Source of the DNA: Lutjanus erythropterus
Lineage: Eukaryota; Chordata; Actinopteri; Lutjaniformes; Lutjanidae
Assembly: GCA_020091685.1 (NCBI GenBank)
Contig: CM034603.1
Coordinates: forward strand, 38,969,947-39,033,946
Direction of reading: 5' to 3'
DNA length: 64,000 nt
A program made the translations under genes and the position numbers. The notes beneath the pieces are model-generated. The model saw only the letters and a program-made list of their open reading frames with translations, had not been told where the DNA came from and did not search any database. Positions 10,981 through 24,100 of the stretch are shown here, piece after piece (the first letter of the stretch is position 1; every line of letters begins with the position of its first letter).

Positions 10981-11046
10981 GAGACACTCTGAGGAGTCGG
11001 ATCAGTTTTAGTTACAGATCTGATTTGTTCAGGATTCACACTCGAC

Positions 11047-14000
11047 ATGAAGAACAGCTGGATTTCACTCTGCAGCCTCCTGGCTGCACTTTCTGCCGTC
11101 CAGGCCACCTACACATACTACTGTAAGTACCTGAACGCCACACACTTCTTCTTCTTCTCTTCTTCTTCTTCTTCTTCACACACATCTGCTATCACCTGAG
11201 CTTAAACACACTGATGCTTTTTACACAAAACTGCTTTTTTATTTAAGAATGAATTCAATGTTTCAGAGTGGAGACAGTTTCTACTGCCTCAGATTTCACC
11301 AGAGAGCAAAATCCTTTAATTACACTCCTCAAACTTCTCCTCAAAATCATCAGATTATGATGAAAACTGAATATTATCCTTCATAAACTAAAGTTACCCT
11401 CTAAATGTTATTTATTCTCTTCAAATGTAAAATTATAACAGTTTAAGTCAATATTCAAAGATGTTCTGTCAAAGTTCTAACTTTTAAAATAAAAAAAAAT
11501 GAAATACTGAGTCAAAATTATGGTTTTTACAGTACGTTGAAATAATGAGACAGCAAACCAAAATTTGTTTTTTTTAAAATTTTATTATATTTATATATTA
11601 TGATGAAAGAGAAGTGCATGTAGTAAGATAAGGAGGAAACTGAATTTTATCTTTTCTCTTTCATTCACCTTCACAGTATTAATTTAGAGCTTGTGACTGG
11701 GATTTAATGTGATCAAATACTCATCATCAGTCATGATTATATAACAGTAAGTCAAGATTAGAATTGTTTAAGTCAAGATTAAAAGATGCTCGGTCAAAGT
11801 TTTAACTTTTCATCCATCCATTCATTTTCTGTAATCGCTTATTCTGTAAGGGTCGCAGGGGGTGGAGTCTATCCCAGCTGACACTGGGTGAGAGGCGGGG
11901 TTCACTCTGGACAAGTCGCCAGTTCATCACAGGACTGACACACAGAGACAGACGACCACTGACACTCACACTCACACCTACAGACAATTTAGAGTCACCA
12001 GTTAACCTGCATGCATGTGTTTGGACTGTGGGAGGAAGCCGGAGAACCCGGAGAGAACCCACGCAGACATGGGGAGAACATGCAAACTCCACACAGAAAG
12101 GCCCTGATCCAGCAAGTTTTAACTTTTGAAATAAAAAATTAAACTTTTTAAGTCAAAACTTTGAAATATTGAGTCAAAGTTCAGCCTTTTTATTGTGTTT
12201 ATGGTGAGATTGAAGGAGCTCAGCAGCATCTTTATTCGTCTGTGATGCTTTTTGGACAAAACTGCTTTTTTTATTTAACAATGAATTCAATATTTCAGAG
12301 CTGAGACTGTTTTATACTCAAAACTCAAACTCAAACACTCAAACTTCTCTTAAAATCATCAGATTATGATGAAAACTGAATTTTATCCTTCATAAACTTC
12401 AGTTACGCTCTAAATGTTATTTATTCTGTTTCATTTATTAATTAAGAGGCTGTGACTGAGTTTTAATGTGAATAAATATTTGAAGTATTCTGATCTCTCT
12501 GGTTCTGTTTGTTGGATTTGTTACATAATCAATGAAAGAAAAAAGTTGTTTTTGATAATTCGTGAATCGTTCCAGTCACATTTTCTGCTTGCAGCTTCTT
12601 AAACATGAGGATTTTTAAAAAACCTTTCATCTATTTTTCAAGTCTTTCCTGTTACGGTTATTTTCTTTATTGATTAATCTGAAATCTGACTCATGAACTT
12701 ATTTTAAAGAGTTTAGTTTGATAGACTGCTCATTTTTAATCTTTTTCATTTTCAAATTGAATCAATTGTATTGATTTCTTCAAATTCTGTTTGCTTTGTC
12801 TGTTTGATGACAGAGAACAATAATGATTATTATTTTTTATTATAGAAGGTTAACAGCAGAAAATGTTTCATGATAAAAAAGTTTTTTTAGGGTCGAACCC
12901 ATAAAATTTAACTTAAGACGAGTAAAAATACCTTAAAGTTGAAATAAATGAAAATGACACAATTCGGTTGTTTGTGACGAGACTTCAGCTGCTCCGTGAA
13001 GCAGGGAGGCGCCCGCAGGTGAGGCTGCAGCCGCCGCCCTGCTCTCACCTGTGGAGGAGGCGAGGCCTGAACCTGAGCCGCCTCCCCCCTCAGGGAGGGA
13101 CGACTTACTGCAGTCCTGATGTTTACCTGCGCAGGTGAAAACACCTGGGAACATGATCCAGGTGTTCTTGATCTGGAGAGGAGATCATGATAAATATCTC
13201 AGCTTTTAATACATTTAAACTGAAGGATTTAAAACGAAAAAAGCATGAAGTTTTCAACATTTTGACTTTTAAAACTAATCAATTAGTGGAGAAAATGATC
13301 AATAGATTGATCGATAATGAAAGTAATCGTTACAGGAAAGACTTGAAAAATGGGTCTTAATGTTTGTTTCATCTGTTTCGTTGTTTTTGTTTTGTCTTTT
13401 ACGTGTTTCTCACCTTCTTTCATTGTTTACATCTTGTTACGTCTTTGATCTTGTTTTTGTTTTGTTACGTTTTCTTTGGGGAATTTTAAAATTTTAATGA
13501 CAGGACCAAACAAAACTTTTCCATTTACTGAAAGTCTTTGGGCTGTTGACAAAACAAGTTATTGATTAATAATGAAAATATTTAACAGATTGATTGATAA
13601 TAAATATAATCAATACACGAACGTGTTTCTCGTGCTCCACGTGTTTGAACCTATTTGACAGAATTAATTAATCGATAAATCACTTTGAATCGTTTTTGTA
13701 AAGACAGAAAATGTAAAAATTCTCTGATTTCAGCTTCTTAAATGTGAATATTTTCTGATTTCTGACAGTAAACTGAATATCTTTGAGTGGTGGACAAAAA
13801 CAAGACATTTGAGGACGTCGTCTTGGACTTTGAACAACACTTTCTGACATTTTATTGATGAAAAAAACTAATTGATTAGTGGTAAAATGATTGCCAGATT
13901 GATCACCAACTGAAAAAAACCAGTTGTGTAGTGGTTTCACTGGTCTGATCCACTGAGTTTGACAGGTTGATTTATTGGTAGCTCTTCATACGCTGCTTTG

Positions 14001-17000
14001 TTTTTGTCTGTTTACCATCTTCTTTTTAAATTTGTCACATTAATTTTCTGTCTCAGCCTGTGATGTAAGAACCAACAGTTTGTGGGCGTGGCTTAGTTTC
14101 CTCGGGGGTCAAACCTCCTCAGGTGTTTGCAGTTGCTCCCTCCTGTGTTGTATTATTATTATTATTATTATTATTACTATTATTATTATTATTATTATTA
14201 TTATTACATATTTTTACAGTGTTCAGGGAGTAATCCTCTCAGACACACACGTGTCAGAAACCGTCTTATAAAAGCCACAGCAGCTGAGCTCATCGCCAGC
14301 GGCGACGCTCAGACGAACATTAACTGCGATCACAGAGTGAGTCACAGTGAATCACAGGCTGACTGAGCTCAGGTGAACTTCGTCCCGACTGGCTGACACA
14401 CCTCAAACTCACCTCACACACCCTCTCAGCACTTACATCAGTCTGGGTCAGCAGTGGATTGTAATCAAGTACTTTTACTCAAGTACTTCAGTACAAAATC
14501 AAGGAAACTTTAGTTGAGTATCTCCATGTTCAGAGGCAAATATAACATTTTTACTCGATTACATTTGTCTGAAGAGCAGCTCTGTGGTGTTCCTTCTTTT
14601 ACTTCAGTAAAGGTTCTGAATACTTTCTGGTCTAAATACATCAGCAGTACAACAGTCACGTTTAACTCAGGATTAAAACTTTAAAAAGTTGTTTTTAGAC
14701 GAAGCTGTTTCAGGATGAAGCCGCTCTTACAGATGTTGTCTGCTGTCATGTTTTTTATATCACAGGGACTCTGAGAGGCTGCTGACGTCCTCATGAATCC
14801 ACCACTATTTTATTTTAATTCAAAACTCTTAATCCAGATCAGAATGATCCCAAAATGATTAACTCTCAGATTTGGGTTTTTCAAAACCAGGACATGTGAT
14901 CCTGATCCTTCAGAACTGAGATCTGGTAATCCAGCCCTCCACAGAATCCAGATCAGATGTTATTTTTGGACATTTCAAAACTTTAAGGTGGAAATTTTCA
15001 GAGTTTTGATGCTAAAAATCAGGATTATCGTGATCCTGGTGGAGGGTGGATTCATCCTGGATCCAGGGCTCATGGGATGTTTTTAATCATTATTATTTTT
15101 CTTTATATTCTTTATATTTCTATTCTAAATAAAACAAGTAACCAACAAACTGACATTTTCAATTAAAACACTAAAAAAGAAACTCCAAGCTGCTGTTGTG
15201 TAAAAATGTGTTGGTGCAAAAACAAGAATTTCACCTTTGTTCCTCCAAAAATGCAGCGTGGTTCTCACCTGCATGGAGTTTAAAGGACGCAGCGTTCCTC
15301 ACTGCAGAGGAGAACATGATCAGAGTTACTGAGGATCTTCTGATCAAGACAAACAGCAGCACCTCCCAACATTTTCACACATCTGTTTTAATGAAAAACA
15401 GACAGAGGCCCATCTAAAGACTGCAGATCCAGACTCTGTAATCCTGATCCTGTGGTATCTGGATTAGAACGATTTAATCTGAAAATTCTTTGAGAAACCA
15501 GGACAAAACCTACGAGATCCCGTCAACCACAATAGCAAAAGAAAAAAAAAGGGATTACAAAATGTGGATCATTTTGATTTAGATGAAAAGTTTTGACGTA
15601 CTGACCCCAGGCCTGATGAATATGACACTCAGATCCTCCTAAATGAATCCATTTCAGTCCAAAAAGACGTCTGCCTCCACCTGTCTGTCTTTATGTAACC
15701 TCACTACTAAACTCTGCTCACGGGTGTGAAGTTTCCTGTCGTTGCCAACAGCAGCAACAAGCAGCAGCCTGTTGAAACTGTCAGGATTTAAAATGGCGCT
15801 TTAATGCAGCGGGTCAGAAAAAATCTCATCAGATGTCTCTGTGATGATCTGTGGGACGTCTCGTCACACGAGGCGTTGTCTGCTCTGGGTGGGACTCTGT
15901 GGAGTCTGAGGATTTGTCTGCAGGGCTTCAGACTGGGAGGTGCAGTTCTCTGTGGGATTTCAGAACAAACCACAGAACATAGAACAGCCTTCACCCTCTG
16001 TAAACATCCGTGACGCTTTCCAGGAAAAGAAAAACTCTGTCAGTCTGTGTAACACAGCTCCCCACTGAATCCCACTGATTTTAATCACAGATGGGAAGTA
16101 ACTAAGTACAAATACTTAGTTACTGTACTTCAGTAGAGTTTTCAGGTTTCTTTACTTGAGTATTTACTTTTCCACATTTGAAGATAAATGTCTGAACTTT
16201 GTCCTCGTCACGTTGTATCCATCAAAATCGACACAAAAGAGGAAACAAGACATCAAATATATCGCAAGATGAAAAGATGTAACAAAACAACAAGACAACA
16301 AAGACACATAAAATGTAACGAGACAAAAAAGAAGCAAAAGACTTGAAGCAAACTACATAAAAGACACAAAAGACGTATTAGGATAACAAAGATGTAACAA
16401 GACAAAACAATACAAAAAAGACACAACGAGGCACCACAGACAAAGACGTCGCCTTTTTACTTTACTTACATTTCAGAAATTGTATTTTTTTAACTTTTAC
16501 TGCAGTAAATAAGTTGAATCAGTACTTCTACTTTTACTCAAGTATATCTGTACTCGTACTTGAGTACAGAATGTTTGTGCTTCTGTCACCTCTGATCTGA
16601 ATCACCTTCTGATGTTTCCTCGGGAAAATTTCCACTATTAAACAAAATAAACTTGGACTTTTTTTCTGTGTCCTCCCACAGCGATGGTACGCTGCGACTG
16701 TAACGGGAGATCTCGGTACTGCCTTCGGGATGCCTGGGGTCTGCACTGCGTCGACTGTCAGGGAAACACTGAGGGCCGCCACTGCGAGCGCTGCAAGACC
16801 GGCTTCTACATGCAGGGGGCGGGACTGAGCTGCACGCCCTGCCGCTGCAACCTCACCGGTGAGAAACCACAACATACAGCTTTCCTTACATCTCAACTAA
16901 ACAAACGCTTCAGTTTTGTTACCAATGTGTTTCTTTCCCTGCAGGTTCTGTCAGTGCCACATGTGACAGCAGGGGGCGCTGCAGCTGTAAAGAAGGCATC

Positions 17001-19660
17001 ACAGGAGACAAATGCAACCGCTGCCCAGACGGGCCGATCGGACCGAACGGCTGCTCGCAAAGGTGAAGAAACACAGAGTCCTTAAAATTAAGACCTGACA
17101 GATGTCTGATTTTGGGGCTGATAAAAAAATCCAGATATCGATTCATATCAGCTGATATTCTTTATACATTTCAAGTGCTGATAGAAACTCTTAGAAATAA
17201 AGGTGCTAACTAGAACCAGGTTTTTTCTATATTTGGTTCTAACTTCTTGTCGCTTGTTGTGTTTTTCAGACGTCAGCTCAGAGAGGATGCTGGGAGTTTG
17301 ACTCTCCCGTGTTTCTGTTTCGGTCACAGCAGCCAGTGTTCTCCACAGTCCGGTTACTCCGTCCACAGCATCACCTCTGCCTTCGCTGACGGTAACCTTT
17401 CACCCCTCCACTTCACAATAAAAGACCCCTGACAATGCTTCGGGGTTCAATTTCAAAATAAAAGCTTGTGATTTTGTGTCAGGTGACAGAATGTGTTGTG
17501 TTTTCAGGTCCCGAGGGATGGACAACGGCGACAGCGCAGGGCGTCACCCCCAACGACGTTCACTTCCGCTGGTCGCCAAAACACCAGGACCTGGAAGTAA
17601 TCTCTAAAAACAGCCTGCCAGTTTACCTGTATGCCCCAGGTGAGAACAAACCCCGCCTCCTTTATCCTCCTTTATTTTTTTCCCTTTCCTCCTGATCTCT
17701 TCATCCTGTCTTCATGTTTCCTTTCCTTTCCTTTCCTTTCCTTTCCTTTCCTTTCCTCTTGTTTGACCAGGTGTGTCTCACCCTCTCCTTCAGCTCCTTA
17801 TCTGGGGAATCAGTTGCTGAGTTATGGTCAGAACTTTTCCTTTTCGTTGCGTCTGGACCGGGGCGTCCGACACCCGTCCACCAATGACGTGATCCTGGAA
17901 GGTGCCGGTCTACGTGTCTCCGCCTCGCTGGGAGACCTGCGCTCCATCGTGCCCTGTGGACAGAAGATCAGCTACAGCTTCAGGTCAGAAAATCAACCTG
18001 CAGAAACTTGAAACATGCTGCAGAATGTATTTCTTACGCCGATAAACTCCCCCCACCTGCTGCTTCAAAGTGGTTAAATTTTACACGTATGATTCACAAA
18101 GTATGAATCTTCACATTTTCACGTTTACTGACTGGAACAGTAACAGCAGCTGGAGTCTCAGTCATTGTTGTAAAGTGTAAAATCATATCTTCTGTCTCAT
18201 GAACAGACTGGATGAGCAGCCCGGCAGCAGATGGAGGCCTCAGCTCTCCTCCTTCCAGTTCCAGACTCTCCTACAGAACCTCACCGCCATCAAGATCCGT
18301 GCAACATTTGGAGAAAATGGTGAGCTTCCTTTTTTACTTCCATATTTTTACATTTCCCTTCTTCAGTTCTCTTTGTTCCTATTTTTTTCTGTTTTCATTT
18401 TATCCAGCCTCCTGTCAGAGAACTTGAAACACTGATGCTCTTTCTAGACTACAGCTGTTGCTGACTATTTCGAGGGTGATCTTGATCTTGATTGGTTGAA
18501 CTGTTGTCTTTACAGGACGTGGTTACCTCGACAACGTGCAGCTGGTGTCAGCGCGGCGTGGAGACGGTGTCCCAGCCCGTTGGGTTCGGACTTGCAGCTG
18601 CCCGCCGGGATACGAGGGCGAGTTCTGTGAGCGATGCTCGGCTGGTTTCACCCGCAGGACCCCTGCAGACGGAGCGTTCAGCCCCTGCCAGCCCTGCAGC
18701 TGCAGAGGAGGCAGCTGCGACCCGCAGACCGGAGACTGTTACTCTGCTGATGAGACGCCCGGAGACCTGAGCTGCTCCGAGGGATTTTACCGGGACCCCT
18801 GGCAGCCTCAGAGCTGTGTGAAGTGTCCCTGTCCGGATGGAGTGTCCTGCTCACTGGCTGTCGGCTCACTAGAGCCTCGTTGTGACCGCTGTCCAACCGG
18901 AACCACAGGTGCGTCTCAGGATTATCACGTCACACGCTACAGTCACTGTAGTCAGGATTCCTTCTAGATGTATTGCAAATTTTAACCACATTTCAAAAAA
19001 ATCAGCAAAAGCAAATGAACATCCACTACCGTTACGCAAATATAAGGAGTCAGTTCATCGAGATGAGCGGTAGGTGGCGCAGTTTCTTCACTCAGACGAG
19101 CCTTTCATATGGAGACAAACGAGGGCCACATAAAAAGATAGGAGTGTCCATGTCTCAAAGATTTCTGCACAAATTTGAATTACAAATACACAAAACACTT
19201 CAACAAAAGCTTCGTACACAGGATAAATAAACTGTGTTAGTCCTGACTAACAAAGACATGAGGGAAACACACACAAGAAATACACAAGGAAGTAAGGTCA
19301 ACACAGATAGACTCTTTCAAAGTAAAACAGGAAACAACTAAACTGAAAGCCAAAACCAATAAATCAATAATTTTGTGCCTTGTTTCCCCCCTCAGGTGCT
19401 CGCTGTGACGTCTGTCAGGAGGGTTTTTACGGTGAGCCTGCAGGGGGCGCCGGCGTGCAGCAGCCCTGCCGACCCTGCCAGTGTAACGGCCACATTGACA
19501 CGAGTGTGGCGGGAAGTTGCGATCGCAGCACCGGTGAATGTCTGAAGTGTCTGAACAACACGAAGGGGTGGAGCTGCGAGGACTGTGAGCGAGGTTTCTA
19601 CCACAGCCGAGCCACCGACGCCTGCAAACGTAAGATGACTGTTGTTATTTTCTAATCTGA

Positions 19661-19713
<53 letters not shown>

Positions 19714-21127
19714 TCCATTAATCATCATCCAGTTTCAGCTTCTCTGATTCAGATTTCTGTGCAAATGGAAATGTTGCAGTGAAATAAATGTTTGTTAATT
19801 AGCTATTTATTCTCACTGACAGCTTCATTTTAGATGTAAAGGTCAAAAAACAGAAGAAAAGGTTCAATATTTTGGATGAATTTGGTTCAATCTGATCGTC
19901 ACAGTGGATTTATGGATTTATGTCCTTGTTTGTATGAAGTTATTCCAACACTTTCACCATATTTGTGTTTGACAGCTGTTATAGCGCCACTATAAACAGC
20001 TGAACTTATTAACCCTTTCCTCTCTTTCTTCTTTTTGTGGAGCAGCATGTGACTGTGACGTTCAGGGCTCCGAGTCCAGACAGTGTGACAGTTCTGGTCG
20101 CTGTCGGTGCAGACCGGGCTTCGAGGGTCTGAGGTGCCAACGGTCCAACTGTCCCGCCTGTTTCAGCCCCATCAAATTAAAGGTATAGCTGAGAGGACAA
20201 TTTAAAGCTTCTACAGGGAGTTTTATTTTTAGATTTTGTTATATTTAAGCTCAGTTTATTTTCAGCCACACCGACAACAGTTGTAAATTATTTTCTTAAC
20301 TAACTACCTGTGTTTCAGATGGAGGCTTACGCTGCCAAACTGAAGGAGCTGGAGAGACTGTTCTCAAACGTGGATGGAGGTCTGAAACCAGCCAACAGCG
20401 CCAAGATGGAGGCGGAGCTGAGAGCCACAGAGACGCTGGTGGAGGATCTGCAGGATGATGCCAAGCGGCTCGCAGGTGAGACAACACGGTCACGGTGAAA
20501 CGTTTCCCTCAGAGATCTGTCACTAAACATACGATGAATAAATGACTCGTCTGATGTCACACCCCTGGTATCCAACAGGGTCGGAGAAGAACCTGCAGGG
20601 TCGTCTGTCGTCCATCAGCAGGAGCCAGCTGGCTGAAGGTCAGGACATCCAGAACATCGCCGACACCGCTGATGACATCAAACAACTACAGCAGACATAC
20701 AGGACGAAGGTGGAGGAGGTCCAGACCCTGATAGAGGAGATGAAACGCAAACTGAACAAAGCCAAGACTGACATCAGATCAGCTGTAAGACCTGAGGGTG
20801 ATGTACTTGTCACCGTATGAACATATAATCAGAATGTCCAAGAATTTAAAGGAGCAGGCCGCAGGCTTTATATCTGCTACACTGACAGCAAATACAGAAA
20901 CATTTATCAAACCACAGCGACAGTTTGTAGATTTTAATCTCTGCTTTTATGTTGAAACTTATCTGAGGAGACTCTGGATGATGGTGATGATGATGATAAT
21001 GATGATGGCGATGATGATGATGATGATGATGGCGATGATGATGATGGTGATGGTGATGGTGATGATGATGATAATGATAATGATGATGGTGATGATGATG
21101 ATAATGATAATGATGATGGTGATGATG

Positions 21128-21186
<59 letters not shown>

Positions 21187-24100
21187 GGTGATGATGATGA
21201 TGCACCTGTTTGTCTCTTCCTTCCTGTTAGGAGGTTCCTCTTGGAGATGCTCCGCTAGGTCCAAACTTCCTGTCCTCTCTGGTGCAGACAGCTTCCAGTC
21301 TGGCTGATCAGTAAGTCCTGATCATTTATTGAGTTATTGATGAATTGATAAATGCTCCCATCACACTGTGTGAGACGCATGTGTCTTATTTCCTGTTTGT
21401 CCGTCCTGCAGACATCAGACAAAGGCAGATGCTGTGGAGCGAAGCGCCACCGCCGCCCTGAGTGACTCGGAGAAGAGTCTGGATCTGGTCCGAAATCTCA
21501 TGAACAGAGAGAACAAAGTCAAAGAGCTGATCGGAGATCTGAAGACCATGTAAGTCACTTCTGTCTGTTTTTCTTAATCTGATGATGGCAGTAACGCAGG
21601 AATTTGACATCTCACTTTCCTCTGATCTCAACTGAGAAATGCACATGTGCAGTAATGATCAGCACTTTCTCTGGCCATGCTAGCATTGTTAGCGTCCACC
21701 TGAGTCTGGCTGGACCAGGATGGAACAGACAGGGAGTACAGTACTGAGGTGGTTTTCTTGCTGGAGCTGTCAACTAATTAGGTGGCAAGCTCCACAGCTA
21801 ACCAAGCTAACTAGCTAATGGCAGCTACAGATAACAGCAGAGAGCAGTAAAACTACTTTAGCAACAAGTAAACAAGCTAAGAGCTATCTGTCATCTGCTA
21901 AACTCTGTAAGCTAAGTTGGTATTGTACTCTACTGGCCTCATGACATTTAATGACATGTTTATGACAAGTCCGAATGTGTTTACTTGAGGTCAAGGAAAA
22001 TATTCATGACACACTCATAACACTGTCTCACTGTCAAAATCAGCCACATATGACTGTTTAATGTCATGTAAACAAAAAGCTAAACAGCTTCTTTAAACTT
22101 GATAATGTCAAGTTGTTATAACAAAGACATCTCAAACAATTTCAACTTTGCATTAAGAGTGACATAACTGACCAAATATCACTTAATGACAACAGTTATA
22201 AACATTCACGAAGACTTATGACAGTCTTATGCACATTTTTGAAAAGGAAAAGACCCAACTGACAAAAACTCAGCTGCAAAAAACCCCAAAGAACTCTGCA
22301 TGTCATGGCTGAGTGCCCCAGATGTGTTCTGTGCTGCGACGTTCTCTCAGACGAGTGTTTAAAATGGTCAAAACTTCAGTATCATTTAAAACAAAAACAC
22401 CCAACAAAGCAGAAGATTCTGGATTTTTAAAGACATCTTGTAAGCTAATGTTGGAACGTGGAAACGCTTGGGAACTCTAAACTAATGATGTTCATGTGTG
22501 TTCAGGTACGACCAGACTTCAGCCCAGGTGAAGGGTCTGGAGAACCAGGCGACCCGGCTGAGCAGTGAGGCCAAGGACGAGAGCAAAATGGCGGACGGCA
22601 TGCTGAAAGACATCGCCAGCATGGAACAAAGCATCCCATCATCCCTGAAGGTAACTGCTGCTGTCACAACAAGGAGCCGTGACTTTAGGAAACATTACTA
22701 TTAAGTACGTTCTCATTCTGTGAAGTCTCTAATCTCTCTGATATCCCATCATGCTCAGGAGGGGGTGGACGCCATGTTCGCCAGGTTGGGCGGTCTCAAG
22801 CAGGCAGTGGAGGGGGACATCTCAGGCTTTGAGGCACTGCAGGACAGTGTGCAGCGAGACATGGCTGCCACTGAGGACCTGCTGGCCAAGGGGAAGATCG
22901 CCCAGCAGGTACTGAAGGATTATGGGAATCCAAACATTTAAATACATCGTTCATTTTGTGAATTTGCCACCTTGGATAACTTAGTATCCTGTTAGAAAAT
23001 AAGCAGATAACTTGCTAGCTGGGGGATAGCTGACCAGCTGGCAAGCCAGCCAGCTTGGTGAGCTATTTTGGCTGACTGCCCAATATGTTACCGTGCTAGC
23101 TAGCATGTTAGCGGTTTGCTTTCCAGCTACAGTAGCACTAGTCTGACTCACCAGCTGTAGACTGTGGGTAGAGATGGGTTTCTGGTGCGCACATTCAGGG
23201 GCAAAATGACTTTGATACAAAAGATTGTAGTCCACAGTTGTAATCAACATACATTTTGCATGGTTTTGTAAATCCTTGTTGACTCAGTGATAAAAGTTTC
23301 AGAGTTTTAGAGTTGAGTCTAAAATCTTACAACAACAACCTCTGAACGAGCAGTCTGTGTTGATAATAGTATGAACGTTAACAAGCTAGCAGCTTCTCTT
23401 ATGTCAGCTGTTTAAATATCAGTGTTCACATCTCCACATGCAAAGTCGTCACTATGCCAATGAGATTTGTAAGAACACACAAATAAAGTCCTTTCAGACA
23501 CTTCATGTGATTATTTGGCACAAAGTTCAACCATAACATGAACAATTTTGATGAAAAACAGCAAATCAGCAAATTGAGGCACAAAGAAGAAATAAGTAGA
23601 ATAAAAATCATCTAATTTTTCTCATACAGACCGTAGAAGTAAAAACACAGACCTGGCCCACGTCTGGTCTTAGTTGAATGTTGATGTGGTTCATCTCTGC
23701 AGGGTTTTGACAAGCTGCTGGACAGAGTCAACGTCGCCAAGGCCGACACCGAAGGCGCTCTGCAACGCATCAACAGCAACACCAACGAGCTGGATGACGC
23801 CCTGAACACCCTGAAAGGTAGAGACACTGACTGACTCTGTTTTCTCTGAAATCAAACTAAAAGCACTGGACTGAACGTGACTCCTCGTCCTCTCCGCAGG
23901 GTTTGATCAACAGATCGACAGCAGCAAAGCTCTGGCTGACGCTGCCATCAAGCGCCTTCCTGGCATCAACGCCACCATCCAGCAGGCTGTCAGCAACAAC
24001 GGTGAGACACTGTCCATCCTGGGAGACGTGACTAATAATTATGACAACGCGCTGGGAACCATCAATGTGCTGGAGAACCTGGTCAACAGTCTGGAGGTAA

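Noticed and set aside
16534-16896. Minus-strand open frame opposite lamc2 exon 2
   Set aside because: It is the shadow of a GC-rich LE exon on the other strand; the plus strand gives the laminin match with correct splice sites.
20846-21307. Poly-Met, poly-His and poly-Ile open frames
   Set aside because: They are translations of the (GAT)n microsatellite.
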